Shown: one piece after another, positions 8,652 to 17,904 of the stretch
Numbering within the stretch: position 1 is the first letter of the stretch
Layout of the letters: each line of letters begins with the position of its first letter
NCBI RefSeq assembly: GCF_000293885.2
Contig: NZ_CP010945.1
Span: forward strand, 5,538,001-5,602,000
Origin: Pseudomonas fluorescens NCIMB 11764
GTDB taxonomy: Bacteria > Pseudomonadota > Gammaproteobacteria > Pseudomonadales > Pseudomonadaceae
Direction of reading: 5' to 3'
Length of the DNA stretch: 64,000 nt
Notes under the pieces: generated by a model
What the model saw: the letters and a program-made list of their open reading frames with translations, nothing else
Databases searched by the model: none
What the model was told of the DNA's origin: nothing
Translations under genes and position numbers: made by a program

Positions 8652-9578
8652 CTAATCATAAAACGGCTCAACCGACATCCGGCTCCCGACAAAAAAGCTG
8701 TCTGCAACCAAGCGCAGCGGCTGGAGATCCAGGTCGCTGGCCTTGTCGCCAATCAACTGCTGAAAATGTCGATACACCGCCGCGTACTCGCCCTCCTCCG
8801 ATACAGCCTGGCGCACGCCGTCGATACTCAACAGTGCGCCGCCGTTGTCCAGTCGCAGGATGCCTTCGGTGCAGCGAATCTCGATGCTCCAGAGTTCGTC
8901 ATGACCGTGGTCGAAATCGAACTCCGCGCGGACATCGAGGTGGCGCGCGTCGGACATTTTGATGGACGCGGCGATTGGCGACTGGCAGTTGCTCGGGACG
9001 CGCAGTTCGGCAGACTCGACAAACAGCGGCAGCGCCAGCAAATGGGTGGCAATCGACAAGGCGTTGATGCCGGGATCGAAGACGCCCAGGCCGCCGGGTT
9101 GCCAGATCCATGCCTGGCCGGGGTGCCACTTGCGCACGTCTTCCTTCCAGTCGATCTGTACGCTTTGCAGGGTGCGGGTGGCCAGCCAGTCACGGGCGGC
9201 TTCGATGCCGGGCGCGTAGCGTGAATGCCAGGCAAACAGACCGCTGACGCCTTGCTCACCGACCAGATTCACCAACGCCATCGCTTCGCCCAAGGTGGCG
9301 CACGGCGGTTTTTCGACCAGCACGTGTTTGCCGGCGGCCAGCGCTTGTCGCACCAGCGCGAATCGTCCTTGCGGCGGTGTGCAAAACGCAATTGCATCCA
9401 CCGGCGGGCCATTTTCGAGCAGCTCACCCAGAGACTGAAAGTTCTCTACCCCGGCGCAGGGCTGCCCTTGCGTTGCGACAGCGACCAACTGGAAGGCCGG
9501 GTTGGCGTTGATAGCGGGAACGTGTTGATCCTGGGCAATCTTGCCGTAGCCCACCAGACCGAGACGGATTGGTTGCAT
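8652..9578 (-). CDS. Gfo/Idh/MocA oxidoreductase, D-galactose 1-dehydrogenase-like
   Basis: NAD(P)-dependent sugar dehydrogenase of 308 residues. The N-terminal Rossmann fold shows GLVGYGKIAQDQH (residues 6-18), and the conserved E-K-P-P of this superfamily follows near residue 94. The C-terminal half includes W-K-E-D-V-R-K-W-H-P-G-Q and GGLGVFDPGINALS, which match my memory of the Pseudomonas galactose 1-dehydrogenase; it would oxidise D-galactose, and perhaps L-arabinose, to the lactone. AGGAGTCATTG precedes the ATG at 9578. No other galactose or arabinose genes are nearby, so it stands alone. Confidence 0.82.
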   Translation of the reverse strand: MQPIRLGLVGYGKIAQDQHVPAINANPAFQLVAVATQGQPCAGVENFQSLGELLENGPPVDAIAFCTPPQGRFALVRQALAAGKHVLVEKPPCATLGEAMALVNLVGEQGVSGLFAWHSRYAPGIEAARDWLATRTLQSVQIDWKEDVRKWHPGQAWIWQPGGLGVFDPGINALSIATHLLALPLFVESAELRVPSNCQSPIAASIKMSDARHLDVRAEFDFDHGHDELWSIEIRCTEGILRLDNGGALLSIDGVRQAVSEEGEYAAVYRHFQQLIGDKASDLDLQPLRLVADSFFVGSRMSVEPFYD

Positions 9579-9647
9579 CAATGACTCCTGGTTTTATTCT
9601 TGTCTTGAGAAGCGGATCAGCAAGAGTACGTTTGTCTGCCGGGGAAG

Positions 9648-10268
9648 TCATCGAGGATGTGCCGGGTTTTCGTGATCATTCCCTTCGCGCACAAAACGTC
9701 TGACTTCAGCCTGTATGGCATAAGCCGGCGCCTCCACCGCATTGAAATCCTGTGTATAGCGCTGGGCAAAACCTTCTACTCCCCATTCCTGAAACTGCTG
9801 CACATGCTTGAGTTCATGAGCCCAGAGCACGACGTTCTGTTCTGCGGTCTGGGCATCCCGAAAAAGGATGATGTCGATCAGCGTCACGGCACCCACATCG
9901 GGGTTTTGCAGCATGGCAGTGGCGGCGCTGAACTGGCCGTTGTCGCTGACTTTGTAGTACGCGGTATCGAGAATGCCGGGGGCGTACCAGCGCAGCAGTT
10001 GCTCGCGGATGTGCGGTGGCATGGGTTGAAGGCCGGCGTTGGCTGCCTCAGCGCGGGCCTGGGTCAGCCACAGCGCCAGGGCAGGTGCCGCGATCTGATA
10101 GATGCCATCAGGCACGGGGCCGAGCACCTGCCCGAGGTCTGGCAGGCAGATGCAGCCGTCCAGGCACACTTGTTTCTCGCCAGCCGGACAGGCGTTGTTC
10201 TGGGCTGGCACTTCAAGCGCCAGGCAAAGAACCAATAGCGCCGCCAGGCGCGTGGTGATAGACGGCAT
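9648..10268 (-). CDS. DUF4157-type secreted metallopeptidase-like protein
   Basis: A 206-residue protein with an N-terminal hydrophobic signal (TRLAALLVLCLALEVPAQ). It has a cysteine-rich segment (ACPAGEKQVCLDGCICLP), then a helical domain with H-E-L-K-H-V-Q-Q-F-Q-E-W-G near residue 150. This HExxHxxQ pattern is typical of DUF4157 proteins, often annotated as putative zinc-binding; catalysis is not established. GGAGGTCCG before the ATG at 10268 sets the start. It lies downstream of djlC on the same strand, with 77 bp between. Confidence 0.75.
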   Translation of the reverse strand: MPSITTRLAALLVLCLALEVPAQNNACPAGEKQVCLDGCICLPDLGQVLGPVPDGIYQIAAPALALWLTQARAEAANAGLQPMPPHIREQLLRWYAPGILDTAYYKVSDNGQFSAATAMLQNPDVGAVTLIDIILFRDAQTAEQNVVLWAHELKHVQQFQEWGVEGFAQRYTQDFNAVEAPAYAIQAEVRRFVREGNDHENPAHPR

Positions 10269-10345
10269 TCGGACCTCCAGGGACGGAAGCAGCGCGATCA
10301 GTGGATCACAAGTGATCGACGCCACGCACCCATTGGCGCCCCCTC

Positions 10346-11731
10346 CTAAACAACAGCCTGCAGATGCAAATGTATCCAGACCGCCATCGCCGCCACGGCC
10401 ATCAGAACCAGGATGCCTTCACGCTTGAGCATGTGCCAGGGCAGCCGCCCGACCTTCAGCTTGATTGCTCGCAATGCCCGAGCGCCCAGCGAGACCTTTC
10501 CGCCACTCAGCGCTGAATTCGTGAAATAAATCGTGCCGAGGAACACCACCACCGGGCTGAACCACCGCAGCCACGGCACATTACCGGACCAGGCGCACGC
10601 CAAGGCTGCGGGCACTGCACTGGGCAGTATGTGTCGAAGCACCAGGAGCCCGGCGCCTTGCCGGTACCAACGGCGCGGGAGTAACCATCGGCTAAGCAGC
10701 ACATCCAGCCGCCCCGCCGCCACGGCCACCATGGCCCAAAACTGGTAGGCCTTCATGCCGAACCACATCAATACCGGCATCATCAGCGGCAGTATAACCA
10801 CGGAGGCCAGCCCATTCCTTTTCGCCGGCACAGCAAGCAAGGAAGAAACAACCAAAGCGGACAGCGTCAGCCACAGGAAAAGATAGACCCCTCGATAGCT
10901 TGAGGCCGGCAACCAGTCCCGCCAGTTGTCGAGTGGTTGCAGCCCAAGACGTTGGGGCACCTCGGGGTATTGGCATTCGATGGTTTGAGCGAGCTGCGTA
11001 AAGCGTTGCCAGTCGAGGCCGGTAAAGTAGTCGGCCATTCCACGACGGCGGTGGTCACTCATGGGTTTGAGCAGCAAGGCGGCCGCCTGCCCATGGATTT
11101 TATCGGCGTCGAATCTGGCCAGATCGCCGCGTACGGTCTCCTCCATGGCTTGCACCTCGCACCGTCGGATCAGTCTGTCCCAACGCCAATACTCGCAAGG
11201 AAGGGTGCCCTGGGCCTCGTCCCACCCCATGACCTTGCACACGCCATCGAAGAAGGCTGGCGACCATTGCGGGGCGGATTCGAGCCAATCCAGTACGCTC
11301 TGCTCGAATTGCTGGCGGCGCTCGAAAGGTATTAGCCAGTCGCTGGCCATCCAAACGCGCAGCGCGTCCACGAGCTGACGGTCTTTACCCTCGGCCAACC
11401 ACTGCTGCATTTGCCCCATGGACGGTTCCGGTGGGCTGATGGCCGGTGTGATATCGAGGCGTTCCAGGGGGATGGCTAGCGGGGAGACTTCCGCTGGCTG
11501 GGGGCATTCAGGGGTTGGCGCGCTGACGGCGATCGGGGCCTCAACGACTTCCTCATCCGCCTGCGCGCGCCAGCGAGCCTCGGCCAGCGAGGCTTCATAG
11601 GCTTCACGCAGGCGCTGGAACTCATCGGGGTTTTCGTCCGGGCGGTGGGTTTTGAGCAGCCGCGCATAGGCGCGCTTGATGCTGCGTTCGTCCGCATCCG
11701 GGGTAAGGCTGAGCAATTGCCAGTGGTTCAT
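10346..11731 (-). CDS. Membrane-anchored J-domain protein, DjlC-like co-chaperone
   Basis: 461 residues. The N-terminal J-domain (residues 1-60) contains helix II (RSIKRAYARLLKTHRPDENP), with H-R-P-D in place of the usual H-P-D tripeptide. A long soluble middle is followed by four or five hydrophobic segments from about residue 290. This is the layout of E. coli DjlC (YbeV), the J-protein partner of HscC. The gene starts 6 bp after the hscC stop, so the two are translated from one message and almost certainly act together, stimulating the Hsp70 ATPase at the membrane. Confidence 0.83.
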   Translation of the reverse strand: MNHWQLLSLTPDADERSIKRAYARLLKTHRPDENPDEFQRLREAYEASLAEARWRAQADEEVVEAPIAVSAPTPECPQPAEVSPLAIPLERLDITPAISPPEPSMGQMQQWLAEGKDRQLVDALRVWMASDWLIPFERRQQFEQSVLDWLESAPQWSPAFFDGVCKVMGWDEAQGTLPCEYWRWDRLIRRCEVQAMEETVRGDLARFDADKIHGQAAALLLKPMSDHRRRGMADYFTGLDWQRFTQLAQTIECQYPEVPQRLGLQPLDNWRDWLPASSYRGVYLFLWLTLSALVVSSLLAVPAKRNGLASVVILPLMMPVLMWFGMKAYQFWAMVAVAAGRLDVLLSRWLLPRRWYRQGAGLLVLRHILPSAVPAALACAWSGNVPWLRWFSPVVVFLGTIYFTNSALSGGKVSLGARALRAIKLKVGRLPWHMLKREGILVLMAVAAMAVWIHLHLQAVV

Positions 11732-11737
11732 GGTCGC

Positions 11738-13435
11738 TTAACCCTCTCGCTCGAAATGAGCAAGGCGTTGAGTAATGTCGCTGCGGGCTTCGCGTATCTG
11801 GCGTTCGTCCTGAGTGTCGAGCATTTGCTGGAAATGGTTCGCCAGCCCGGCAATAAGCTGCCGGCCATCGCCGAGGCTTTCCTGATACAAGCGGTCCAGT
11901 CGGGCCAGCAGCAGGGTGTTGATCTGCTGATCGCGGGGGTGCACTTTCAGCGCTTCGAGGGCAGCCAGACGCTGGGCGACTTCTTCTGGAGCCAGTACAC
12001 CCGGGTTGTTCTCGATGACCAGCCGGCGGGTTTCGCCGTTGATCGGCAGGTGCACCTGGGCTTCGAGCAAACCGTTGTTGTCGTAGGTGAAGCGGACATC
12101 CAGGGTGACTTCACCGGCCTTGCGCGGCGGCACGGAGATTTCCAGCTCACCGAGGAAAATATTGTGACTCACCAAGCGGTTTTCGCCCTGATAGATACCG
12201 AGGTTGACCACCTTCTGGTTGTCACTGAGGGTCGATACCGTACGGGAGCGGCTCACCGGCACCACGGTGTTGCGCTCGATGATCGGCAAGTAGTGGCCGC
12301 TTTGGAAACCGGCACCTGCCTGCACCGACGTCTCGATTCCCAAGGTATAAGGGCACACATCGGTGAGCACCACTTCTTCAAGGGAGGCATGGCGCGCCAG
12401 TAGCGCCGCCTGAATGGCCGCACCCTGCGCGACCACTTCGTCCGGGTTGAGCTGCATCGCCGGGATTCGCCCGAACAGCGCCGCGACCAGCTTGCGCACC
12501 AGCGGCATGCGCGTTGTGCCACCGACCAGCAATATTTCGTTCAGGTCCGCGACCTTGATCCGGGCGTCGCGGAGCGCGCGTTCGATCGGGGCGCGCAAGC
12601 GGTCCAGCAAGGGACGGAAGATGTCCGCAAGGTCGGCCTGGGTCAGTTCAATGCTCCACTCACGCGCTTGCTCGCGAAGGGTAAAGCGTGCGATCTGCGC
12701 CTGCCCCAGAGCGTGGCGAACTCGCTGCGCTTCTCGCCGCAACCGCTGTGCGGTGGCAGGGAGGGCCGTGTCTGGCAGGTCAGCGGCGCCGATTTTAGCG
12801 ATGAAAAACTCCACGAGCAGGTCATCGAAGTCTTCACCGCCAAGGAAGTTGTCCCCCGCGCTGGCGCGAACTTCCATGACGCCTTCGAACAGCTCCATGA
12901 CGGACACGTCAAAGGTGCCACCGCCGAGGTCGAACACCAGGAAGGTCGCCTCGTTTCGCTGTTGAAGCCCATAAGCCAGGGCTGCGGCGGTGGGTTCGTT
13001 GACCAGTTTTTCGACTTTCAGCCCCGCCAGTTCGCCGGCAATACGCGTAGCCTTGCGCTGAGCATCGCTGAAATACGCAGGCACGCTGATCACCGCTTCG
13101 TGAACAGGCTCGCCCAAGGCACGCTCGGCGTCGGCCTTGAGACTGCGCAGCAGCATCGCCGAGAGTTCTTCAGCGCGGTAGGCGCGCCCGCCGAGTAGGG
13201 TTTCACGGGCGCTGCCCATGTAGCGCTTGAACAAAGACGCGGTGAGGTGCGGGTGGGTGTGCAACCGCTCGCGGGCGATATCCCCGACCACCAGTTGGCC
13301 ATGGTCGTCGAGGCCAACGACGCTCGGCGTGAGAAGGTTGCCCACGGCATTGGGGAGTATTCGGGCACGTTCGCCATCCCAGGCAGCCACGAGGCTGTTG
13401 GTGGTGCCCAGGTCGATACCAATGATCACAGTCAC
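11738..13435 (-). CDS. hscC: HscC-type Hsp70 chaperone
   Basis: Hsp70-family ATPase of 565 residues, shorter than DnaK (about 640), as expected for HscC. It shows IGIDLGTTNS (phosphate 1), VFDLGGGTFDVSVME (phosphate 2) and LLVGGTTRMPLVRKLV (adenosine), and the substrate-binding domain starts near residue 370. The start codon appears to be GTG at 13435, with AAGGA just upstream. It is followed immediately by its J-protein gene. HscC is a specialised Hsp70 with a poorly defined substrate range in other bacteria. No nucleotide-exchange factor is encoded nearby. Confidence 0.92.
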   Translation of the reverse strand: MTVIIGIDLGTTNSLVAAWDGERARILPNAVGNLLTPSVVGLDDHGQLVVGDIARERLHTHPHLTASLFKRYMGSARETLLGGRAYRAEELSAMLLRSLKADAERALGEPVHEAVISVPAYFSDAQRKATRIAGELAGLKVEKLVNEPTAAALAYGLQQRNEATFLVFDLGGGTFDVSVMELFEGVMEVRASAGDNFLGGEDFDDLLVEFFIAKIGAADLPDTALPATAQRLRREAQRVRHALGQAQIARFTLREQAREWSIELTQADLADIFRPLLDRLRAPIERALRDARIKVADLNEILLVGGTTRMPLVRKLVAALFGRIPAMQLNPDEVVAQGAAIQAALLARHASLEEVVLTDVCPYTLGIETSVQAGAGFQSGHYLPIIERNTVVPVSRSRTVSTLSDNQKVVNLGIYQGENRLVSHNIFLGELEISVPPRKAGEVTLDVRFTYDNNGLLEAQVHLPINGETRRLVIENNPGVLAPEEVAQRLAALEALKVHPRDQQINTLLLARLDRLYQESLGDGRQLIAGLANHFQQMLDTQDERQIREARSDITQRLAHFEREG

Positions 13436-13649
13436 TTTTCCTTAAATGACGCGGCCGGGCAGCAGAGCGCATGGGTCGCAAGGTCAGTCATTACAGTCGT
13501 ACCGGTGGTACGCAAGTCTATGGCTGGGGATATCGGCAACGCTGGCGCTAGCTTTAACATGCTCGAAGACGCGACGAAGCCCTCTCACTCCCTGGGCCTC
13601 GCACGCAAACCTCTGTCATCATTGAAGAACTGACAAGCCGGGTACAAAC

Positions 13650-13811
13650 ATGAATCGTCAAAAAAAAATAAAGCAGTTATTAAAGGCTCACGCCAAAAAG
13701 GCCAGCGCCAAACTGGCACCGAAAAGCAAGTCGAAATACATCAGCAAGGCTGACCGGTTGAAACTGGATGCTGAACCCAGTCAAGACTCAGACACTTCCC
13801 CTGAGAACTGA
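13650..13811 (+). CDS. DUF2986-like small basic protein
   Basis: A 53-residue frame rich in lysine (MNRQKKIKQLLKAHAKKA, then SKSKYISKADRLKLD) ending with an acidic tail. The pattern M-N-R-x-K-K-I-x-x-L-L followed by K-x-K-Y-I-S-K-A-x-R is what I associate with DUF2986 proteins, found mainly in gammaproteobacteria and of unknown function. It is read divergently from hscC; the intervening 214 bp would carry both promoters. Confidence rests on the motif rather than on length. Confidence 0.7.
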   Translation: MNRQKKIKQLLKAHAKKASAKLAPKSKSKYISKADRLKLDAEPSQDSDTSPEN

Positions 13812-13973
13812 TCTGCCTGGCTTGAACACCACCAACGCTATGGCAATGCTTTACCGCTCTCTGCAAGCGTGTGCCGCCGGCAGGATCGAGGTCGCCAATG
13901 CGACACCGGAACGCCAGGCGAAGCTCGATGCTGCGGGAGCGTTGATGTCTCTGTGTAGGTTCAATCAGCCGTG

Positions 13974-14723
13974 TCAATAACCAACACCGCGAACACCACC
14001 GGCAGCCCTGATGGATTCGCCTGTCACCCAGTGCGAGTCGTCGGACGCCAAAAACACGGCCAACGGTGCGATATCTTCGGGCTCGCCGAAGCGACCCAAC
14101 GGAGTTCCCGCGAGAAGTTTTACGCCCAACTCACCGGCAAAATTTCCGTCTGTCGCGGGTGTGTTCGTGTGCCCGGGCCGGATGGCGTTGACCCGGATGC
14201 CACGCGGTCCCAGCTCCCTGGCCAATGCGAGGGTCAAGGTATCGACGGCGCCCTTGGTCGCCGAGTACACACTCGAAGCCAGGTAGGGGTCGGTGCTGAG
14301 AATTGAGCTGATATTGATAATGCTCCCCTTGGCTCCCAGCAGTTTGACAGCCTCTCGCACCGAGAGAAGGTAACCCAGCACATTCAGATTGAATTGCTTA
14401 TGGAAGGCTTCCTCTGTCAGGTCATCGATCATCTGGAACACCGCGACACCTGCGTTGTTGACCAGGACATCCAAGGTCCCGAACTTCGTCCGGACCGTGT
14501 CAAACAGGCGCACAACATCGGCCGCCTGGCTCATATCAGCCTGTAGGGCGAAGGCTGAGCCGCCACGCTCCGCAATGTGAGCAACCACCGCATCGGCGTC
14601 GCCCTTACTCGAGGCATAGTTGACGATGACTGTTGCGCCCTGCGCACCCAGTGCCTTGGCAATACCGGCACCTATGCCTTTGGACGCACCAGTGACAACC
14701 GCTATTTTTCCTACGAGCTTCAT
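13974..14723 (-). CDS. SDR family oxidoreductase (module 1)
   Basis: 249-residue NAD(P)-dependent dehydrogenase/reductase: TGASKGIG near residue 12, NNAGVA near 90, catalytic Ser in INISSILS and Y-S-A-T-K active site. It resembles the 3-oxoacyl-ACP reductase/glucose dehydrogenase branch. AAGGTCACTTT precedes the ATG. The AraC gene at 14920 is divergent, an arrangement repeated with the next SDR/AraC pair (17022-18798). Substrate unknown. Confidence 0.9.
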   Translation of the reverse strand: MKLVGKIAVVTGASKGIGAGIAKALGAQGATVIVNYASSKGDADAVVAHIAERGGSAFALQADMSQAADVVRLFDTVRTKFGTLDVLVNNAGVAVFQMIDDLTEEAFHKQFNLNVLGYLLSVREAVKLLGAKGSIINISSILSTDPYLASSVYSATKGAVDTLTLALARELGPRGIRVNAIRPGHTNTPATDGNFAGELGVKLLAGTPLGRFGEPEDIAPLAVFLASDDSHWVTGESIRAAGGVRGVGY

Positions 14724-14919
14724 AAAGTGACCTTCTTTAAGTTAAGTGATATCGCATCGAGCGTTCGCTGCTATCGCGTCAACAACGGGAATGCAACGAA
14801 CCTTGTGTCATCAGTATTCCGGCAACGAAGGGGCCGACGTTTGCCGGTTACTCGCGCATCCTTGCCTATTCTTCTCAGCTGGCTTGCTATGCCCCGGCAT
14901 TTAGCCCACGGTGGGCCGC

Positions 14920-15825
14920 ATGGAAAAGTCGATGGCAGAACTGCGCAGTATCGTGATGCGCGCGCAAGACAAGTGGACGGAAACCGGATTGCCCCGGGTG
15001 GCGATGGTCCGGGCCGAGGCTTGTGCATCTCAGGTTTATCAGCCGATGTTGCATCTGGTGCTCCAGGGCACCAAGACCCTGTCCATAGGGGAAGAGATTT
15101 CCCGGTACACGGCCGGCAGCTATTTTCTGGTGCCTGTCGATATACCCGCTACGGGCCAGATTCACTCCAGCGCCGTGGATCAGCCCTATCTCGCGATCAG
15201 CCTGACCCTGAACCCCGACGTGATCGCTACACTGCTGATGGACGAAGGCAAAGCGCCAAGGGCAGCGCAAAATTCGTGTTTTGAAGCCGTGCTCGCGCCT
15301 GCTGAAATGATTGACGCGTGGCTACGCATGATGCGGCTGATGGATCGACCGCACGAGGCTGCACTACTCGCCCCGATGATTGAACGTGAGATCTTGTTCC
15401 GCGCCTTGCAGGGCCCCCTGGGGGGTATTCTCCGTGACGTTGCACGGCCAGATGGCCGGATGACGCAGATCCGCCGTACCACCCAGTGGATACGTGAGCA
15501 CTACACCGAGCCTTTTCGCGTCGAACCCCTCGCGGTCATGACCGACATGAGCGTTGCAGCCTTCTACAGGCATTTCAAATCCGTGACGGCCATGACCCCG
15601 ATTCAATACCAGAAGCGCTTGCGCTTGCTGAGGGCGCGCTGGTTGCTGCTGTTCGATACGCTGGATGCCACGTCCATCGCCTACCAGGTGGGTTATGAAA
15701 GCGCCTCGCAATTCAATCGCGAATACGCGCGACTGTTCGGGCTGCCGCCTGTGCGGGACGCGGCGAGATTCAGGTCTCCCCAGCCCGTAAAGAGCCCTGC
15801 CAGTGAGCTGACGACAGCCTCTTGA
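14920..15825 (+). CDS. AraC family regulator (AraC_N type, module 1)
   Basis: About 301 residues. The N-terminal cupin-like AraC_N domain includes PRVAMVRAE, LVLQGTKTLSIGE and YLAISLTLNP, and two helix-turn-helix motifs follow (VEPLAVMTDMSVAAFYRHFK; AYQVGYESASQFNREYARLFG). The frame opens with GTG at 14911, but ATG at 14920 gives the family-like start. It is divergent from the SDR at 13974-14723 and probably controls it. It is paralogous to the AraC gene at 17905: both carry GIPRVAM/GLPRVAM, LQG(T/S)K and the same C-terminal spacing. Confidence 0.88.
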   Translation: MEKSMAELRSIVMRAQDKWTETGLPRVAMVRAEACASQVYQPMLHLVLQGTKTLSIGEEISRYTAGSYFLVPVDIPATGQIHSSAVDQPYLAISLTLNPDVIATLLMDEGKAPRAAQNSCFEAVLAPAEMIDAWLRMMRLMDRPHEAALLAPMIEREILFRALQGPLGGILRDVARPDGRMTQIRRTTQWIREHYTEPFRVEPLAVMTDMSVAAFYRHFKSVTAMTPIQYQKRLRLLRARWLLLFDTLDATSIAYQVGYESASQFNREYARLFGLPPVRDAARFRSPQPVKSPASELTTAS

Positions 15826-15832
15826 GCAACAG

Positions 15833-16819
15833 TTATCGGTCCTGGAGATCGGTAATCACCGTCCCGGCAATACTCTGGGCAAATCCACCACCGAAGACCT
15901 GCGCCGGGGTTGCAAAACCCGGCCGCCGTTCGCCATTCAAAACCCGGCGCGCTGCTTCGACGGCGGCCAGTGGCGTGAAGGAATAGCCATTCATCGTTTC
16001 AATGACCGAACGTGCGATGACGCCGTCTGCTCCCGTAACCTCCACCGCCGCACGTGCCCGATGGCCATCCCTTTCCTCTGCGGTGGGGCCATCAGGAAGT
16101 AGCGACAGGTCGCCTTCGGGGAACGCATCGCCAGAGAGATGCACGAACATCGCAATATCAGGGATACCAGTCGAATGCCAGCCCGTCACCAGGTCACCGA
16201 AAGACAGCGGCGCGCAGAGGACCGGTCCCTCACCAAAATCAAAGTGACGTGGCTGGGCCTCAGGCGTTGCAACGAGTTCGCCATCGACCCTTGCGAGCAC
16301 GCCGGCACCGATGATTTCACTGACGCTCCTGGCCGAGCCACGGGACATCGACCCTGGGACCTGAAGCGCGATGTTCAGAGCGCGAGGCTGTTGGACCCGC
16401 TGAGCGACGTGCACCGCCAGCGAGTCAGTAGGGACGACGTCCCAGCCGACGCCTGGCAACAACAGGGTCTGTGCCCTGGCCGCTTCAACGTGCAGCGTTT
16501 CGGCCAGCCGGTAAACGTTGATCTCGGCGGTAATGTCCAGATAGTCGATCCCGGCCTTGATGCAGGCGCGCATCAACGCCTCTGCCGTTTGCGCAAATGG
16601 CCCCGCGAAGTTCAGCAATACCGTGATGCCAGACAAGGCATTCTCGGCATCCGGGCCCGCATCAAATACGCGAAAAGGCACGTCCAGATACGCGGCGAGT
16701 GTCGCGAGTGGCGAGTGACTGCGCCCGCCGATTTCGAAGTTCAGACCCAGCGCTTTCGCGTGTTCTGCTGCCATGCGACCGGTATAACCTGTCGCTCCGT
16801 AGATCAGAAGTGTGCTCAT
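15833..16819 (-). CDS. Saccharopine dehydrogenase-like NAD(P)-binding protein
   Basis: 328 residues with an N-terminal Rossmann fold (LLIYGATGYTGRMAAEHAK, residues 4-22) of the kind found in saccharopine dehydrogenase-like and trans-acting enoyl reductase proteins. VLLNFAGPFAQTAEALMRAC follows near residue 90, and LLLPGVGWDVVPTDSLA near 145. The reaction is unknown. Its ATG overlaps the stop of the VOC remnant (ATGA), so it is translationally coupled to the third gene of an SDR-VOC-dehydrogenase operon. Confidence 0.82.
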   Translation of the reverse strand: MSTLLIYGATGYTGRMAAEHAKALGLNFEIGGRSHSPLATLAAYLDVPFRVFDAGPDAENALSGITVLLNFAGPFAQTAEALMRACIKAGIDYLDITAEINVYRLAETLHVEAARAQTLLLPGVGWDVVPTDSLAVHVAQRVQQPRALNIALQVPGSMSRGSARSVSEIIGAGVLARVDGELVATPEAQPRHFDFGEGPVLCAPLSFGDLVTGWHSTGIPDIAMFVHLSGDAFPEGDLSLLPDGPTAEERDGHRARAAVEVTGADGVIARSVIETMNGYSFTPLAAVEAARRVLNGERRPGFATPAQVFGGGFAQSIAGTVITDLQDR

Positions 16820-17004
16820 TGGACGTGCTGCCCTTTTTTGTAGACAAATTCCAGGCTATTCCCATCCGGGTCCAGCACATTGGCGGCGTAGTAATCGGGG
16901 TCATACTGCAAGCGTGCGGTGATACCCAATGACACCAGGGCAGCCTCGTAGAAATTCATGGAACGTGCGATGGCGCTCACCGACAGGAAAATATGATCCA
17001 GCAT
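16816..17004 (-). pseudogene. VOC/glyoxalase-like protein with in-frame internal deletion
   Basis: Only 62 residues against about 125 for the family. The N-terminal block (MLDHIFLSVSAIARSMNFYE) joins directly to the C-terminal strand (YYAANVLDPDGNSLEFVYK), so about 60 central residues, including half of one betaalphabetabetabeta module, are missing. The frame is preserved and the stop still overlaps the next gene's ATG, which would keep translational coupling. The two potential metal ligands (His in LDHIF, Glu in SLEFV) remain, but a folded enzyme is unlikely. It starts 17 bp after the upstream SDR stop. Confidence 0.75.
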
Positions 17005-17021
17005 GTCAAACCCTCGCTTGT

Positions 17022-17765
17022 TCAGATGTTGTAGCCGCCTGCGACTTCGATGGTCTGGGCATTGATCCAGGCGCCCTCCTCGGACAGCAACATGGCGATC
17101 ACTCGCGCGACGTCTTCCGGCTCGCCGACCCTGCCGAGCGCCGTTTGCGCCGCCAACATTGCCTCGAATTCATCATTCAGACCGCCACCCAATTCGGTGC
17201 GGATAGCGCCGGGGGACACGGCATTGGCACGGATGCGTCGTTCGCCAAACTCTTTGGCCATGTAACGGGTCAGTACTTCGAGCCCGCCCTTGAACGCCGC
17301 ATAGGGTGCCACTCCGGCAGTGGCTACGCGGGTGGTGGCACTGCTCAGATTGACGATACTGGCGTGCTCCGCCAGCAAGGGCAGCAAAGCCTGGGTGAGA
17401 AAAAACGGGCCTTTGAGGTGGACATTGAACAGGCCATCGAACTGCGCTTCGCTGACGGTTGCCAAGGGGTTGAACAGGCCGTAGCCCGCGTTATTGACCA
17501 GGCCGCTCAGCGTGGTGGAGCCCCAGGTTTCCCCCAGGGCCAGGCGCACTGACTCCCGAAATGCCTCGAAGCTGCCGACATCAGACACATCGAGCTTGAG
17601 CGCAACAGCCTTGCCACCGTGTCGCTCGATGCGCCCCACGACCGTAGCGGCCGCCTGGGGGTCAGAGTTGTAGGTCAGGATGACCCCCATACCTCGTTGA
17701 GCCGCGTGTTCGGCTGTACTCGCACCGATGCCACGGCTGCCGCCAGTAATGACGATTACGCCCAT
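17022..17765 (-). CDS. SDR family oxidoreductase (module 2)
   Basis: 247 residues from the ATG at 17765, which has AGGGGAAATTTGAT upstream; the 50 extra residues of the longer frame look non-coding. Motifs are TGGSRGIG, NNAGYG, NLSSATTRVA and the Y-A-A-F-K active site. It is the first gene of the minus-strand operon with the VOC remnant and the saccharopine dehydrogenase-like gene, and lies divergent from the AraC gene at 17905. Substrate unknown. Confidence 0.9.
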   Translation of the reverse strand: MGVIVITGGSRGIGASTAEHAAQRGMGVILTYNSDPQAAATVVGRIERHGGKAVALKLDVSDVGSFEAFRESVRLALGETWGSTTLSGLVNNAGYGLFNPLATVSEAQFDGLFNVHLKGPFFLTQALLPLLAEHASIVNLSSATTRVATAGVAPYAAFKGGLEVLTRYMAKEFGERRIRANAVSPGAIRTELGGGLNDEFEAMLAAQTALGRVGEPEDVARVIAMLLSEEGAWINAQTIEVAGGYNI

Positions 17766-17904
17766 ATCAAATTTCCCCTGTGGTTCAAACGTGCCTCCAC
17801 AGTACTCATCGTTCTCGCCAGGGACGTACCCGTTCCTGCTCGAAACCTGCCTGTTTCTGCTTTTTGCTTGCACGGCTTCGTGCTCCGCCCGCAACATGCT
17901 GCGC

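Noticed and set aside
13768..13980. 70-codon plus-strand frame overlapping the DUF2986 gene
   Set aside because: No clear ribosome site, overlaps the better-supported small gene in another frame and no family is recognised; a small gene starting at an internal ATG (13840) cannot be fully excluded.
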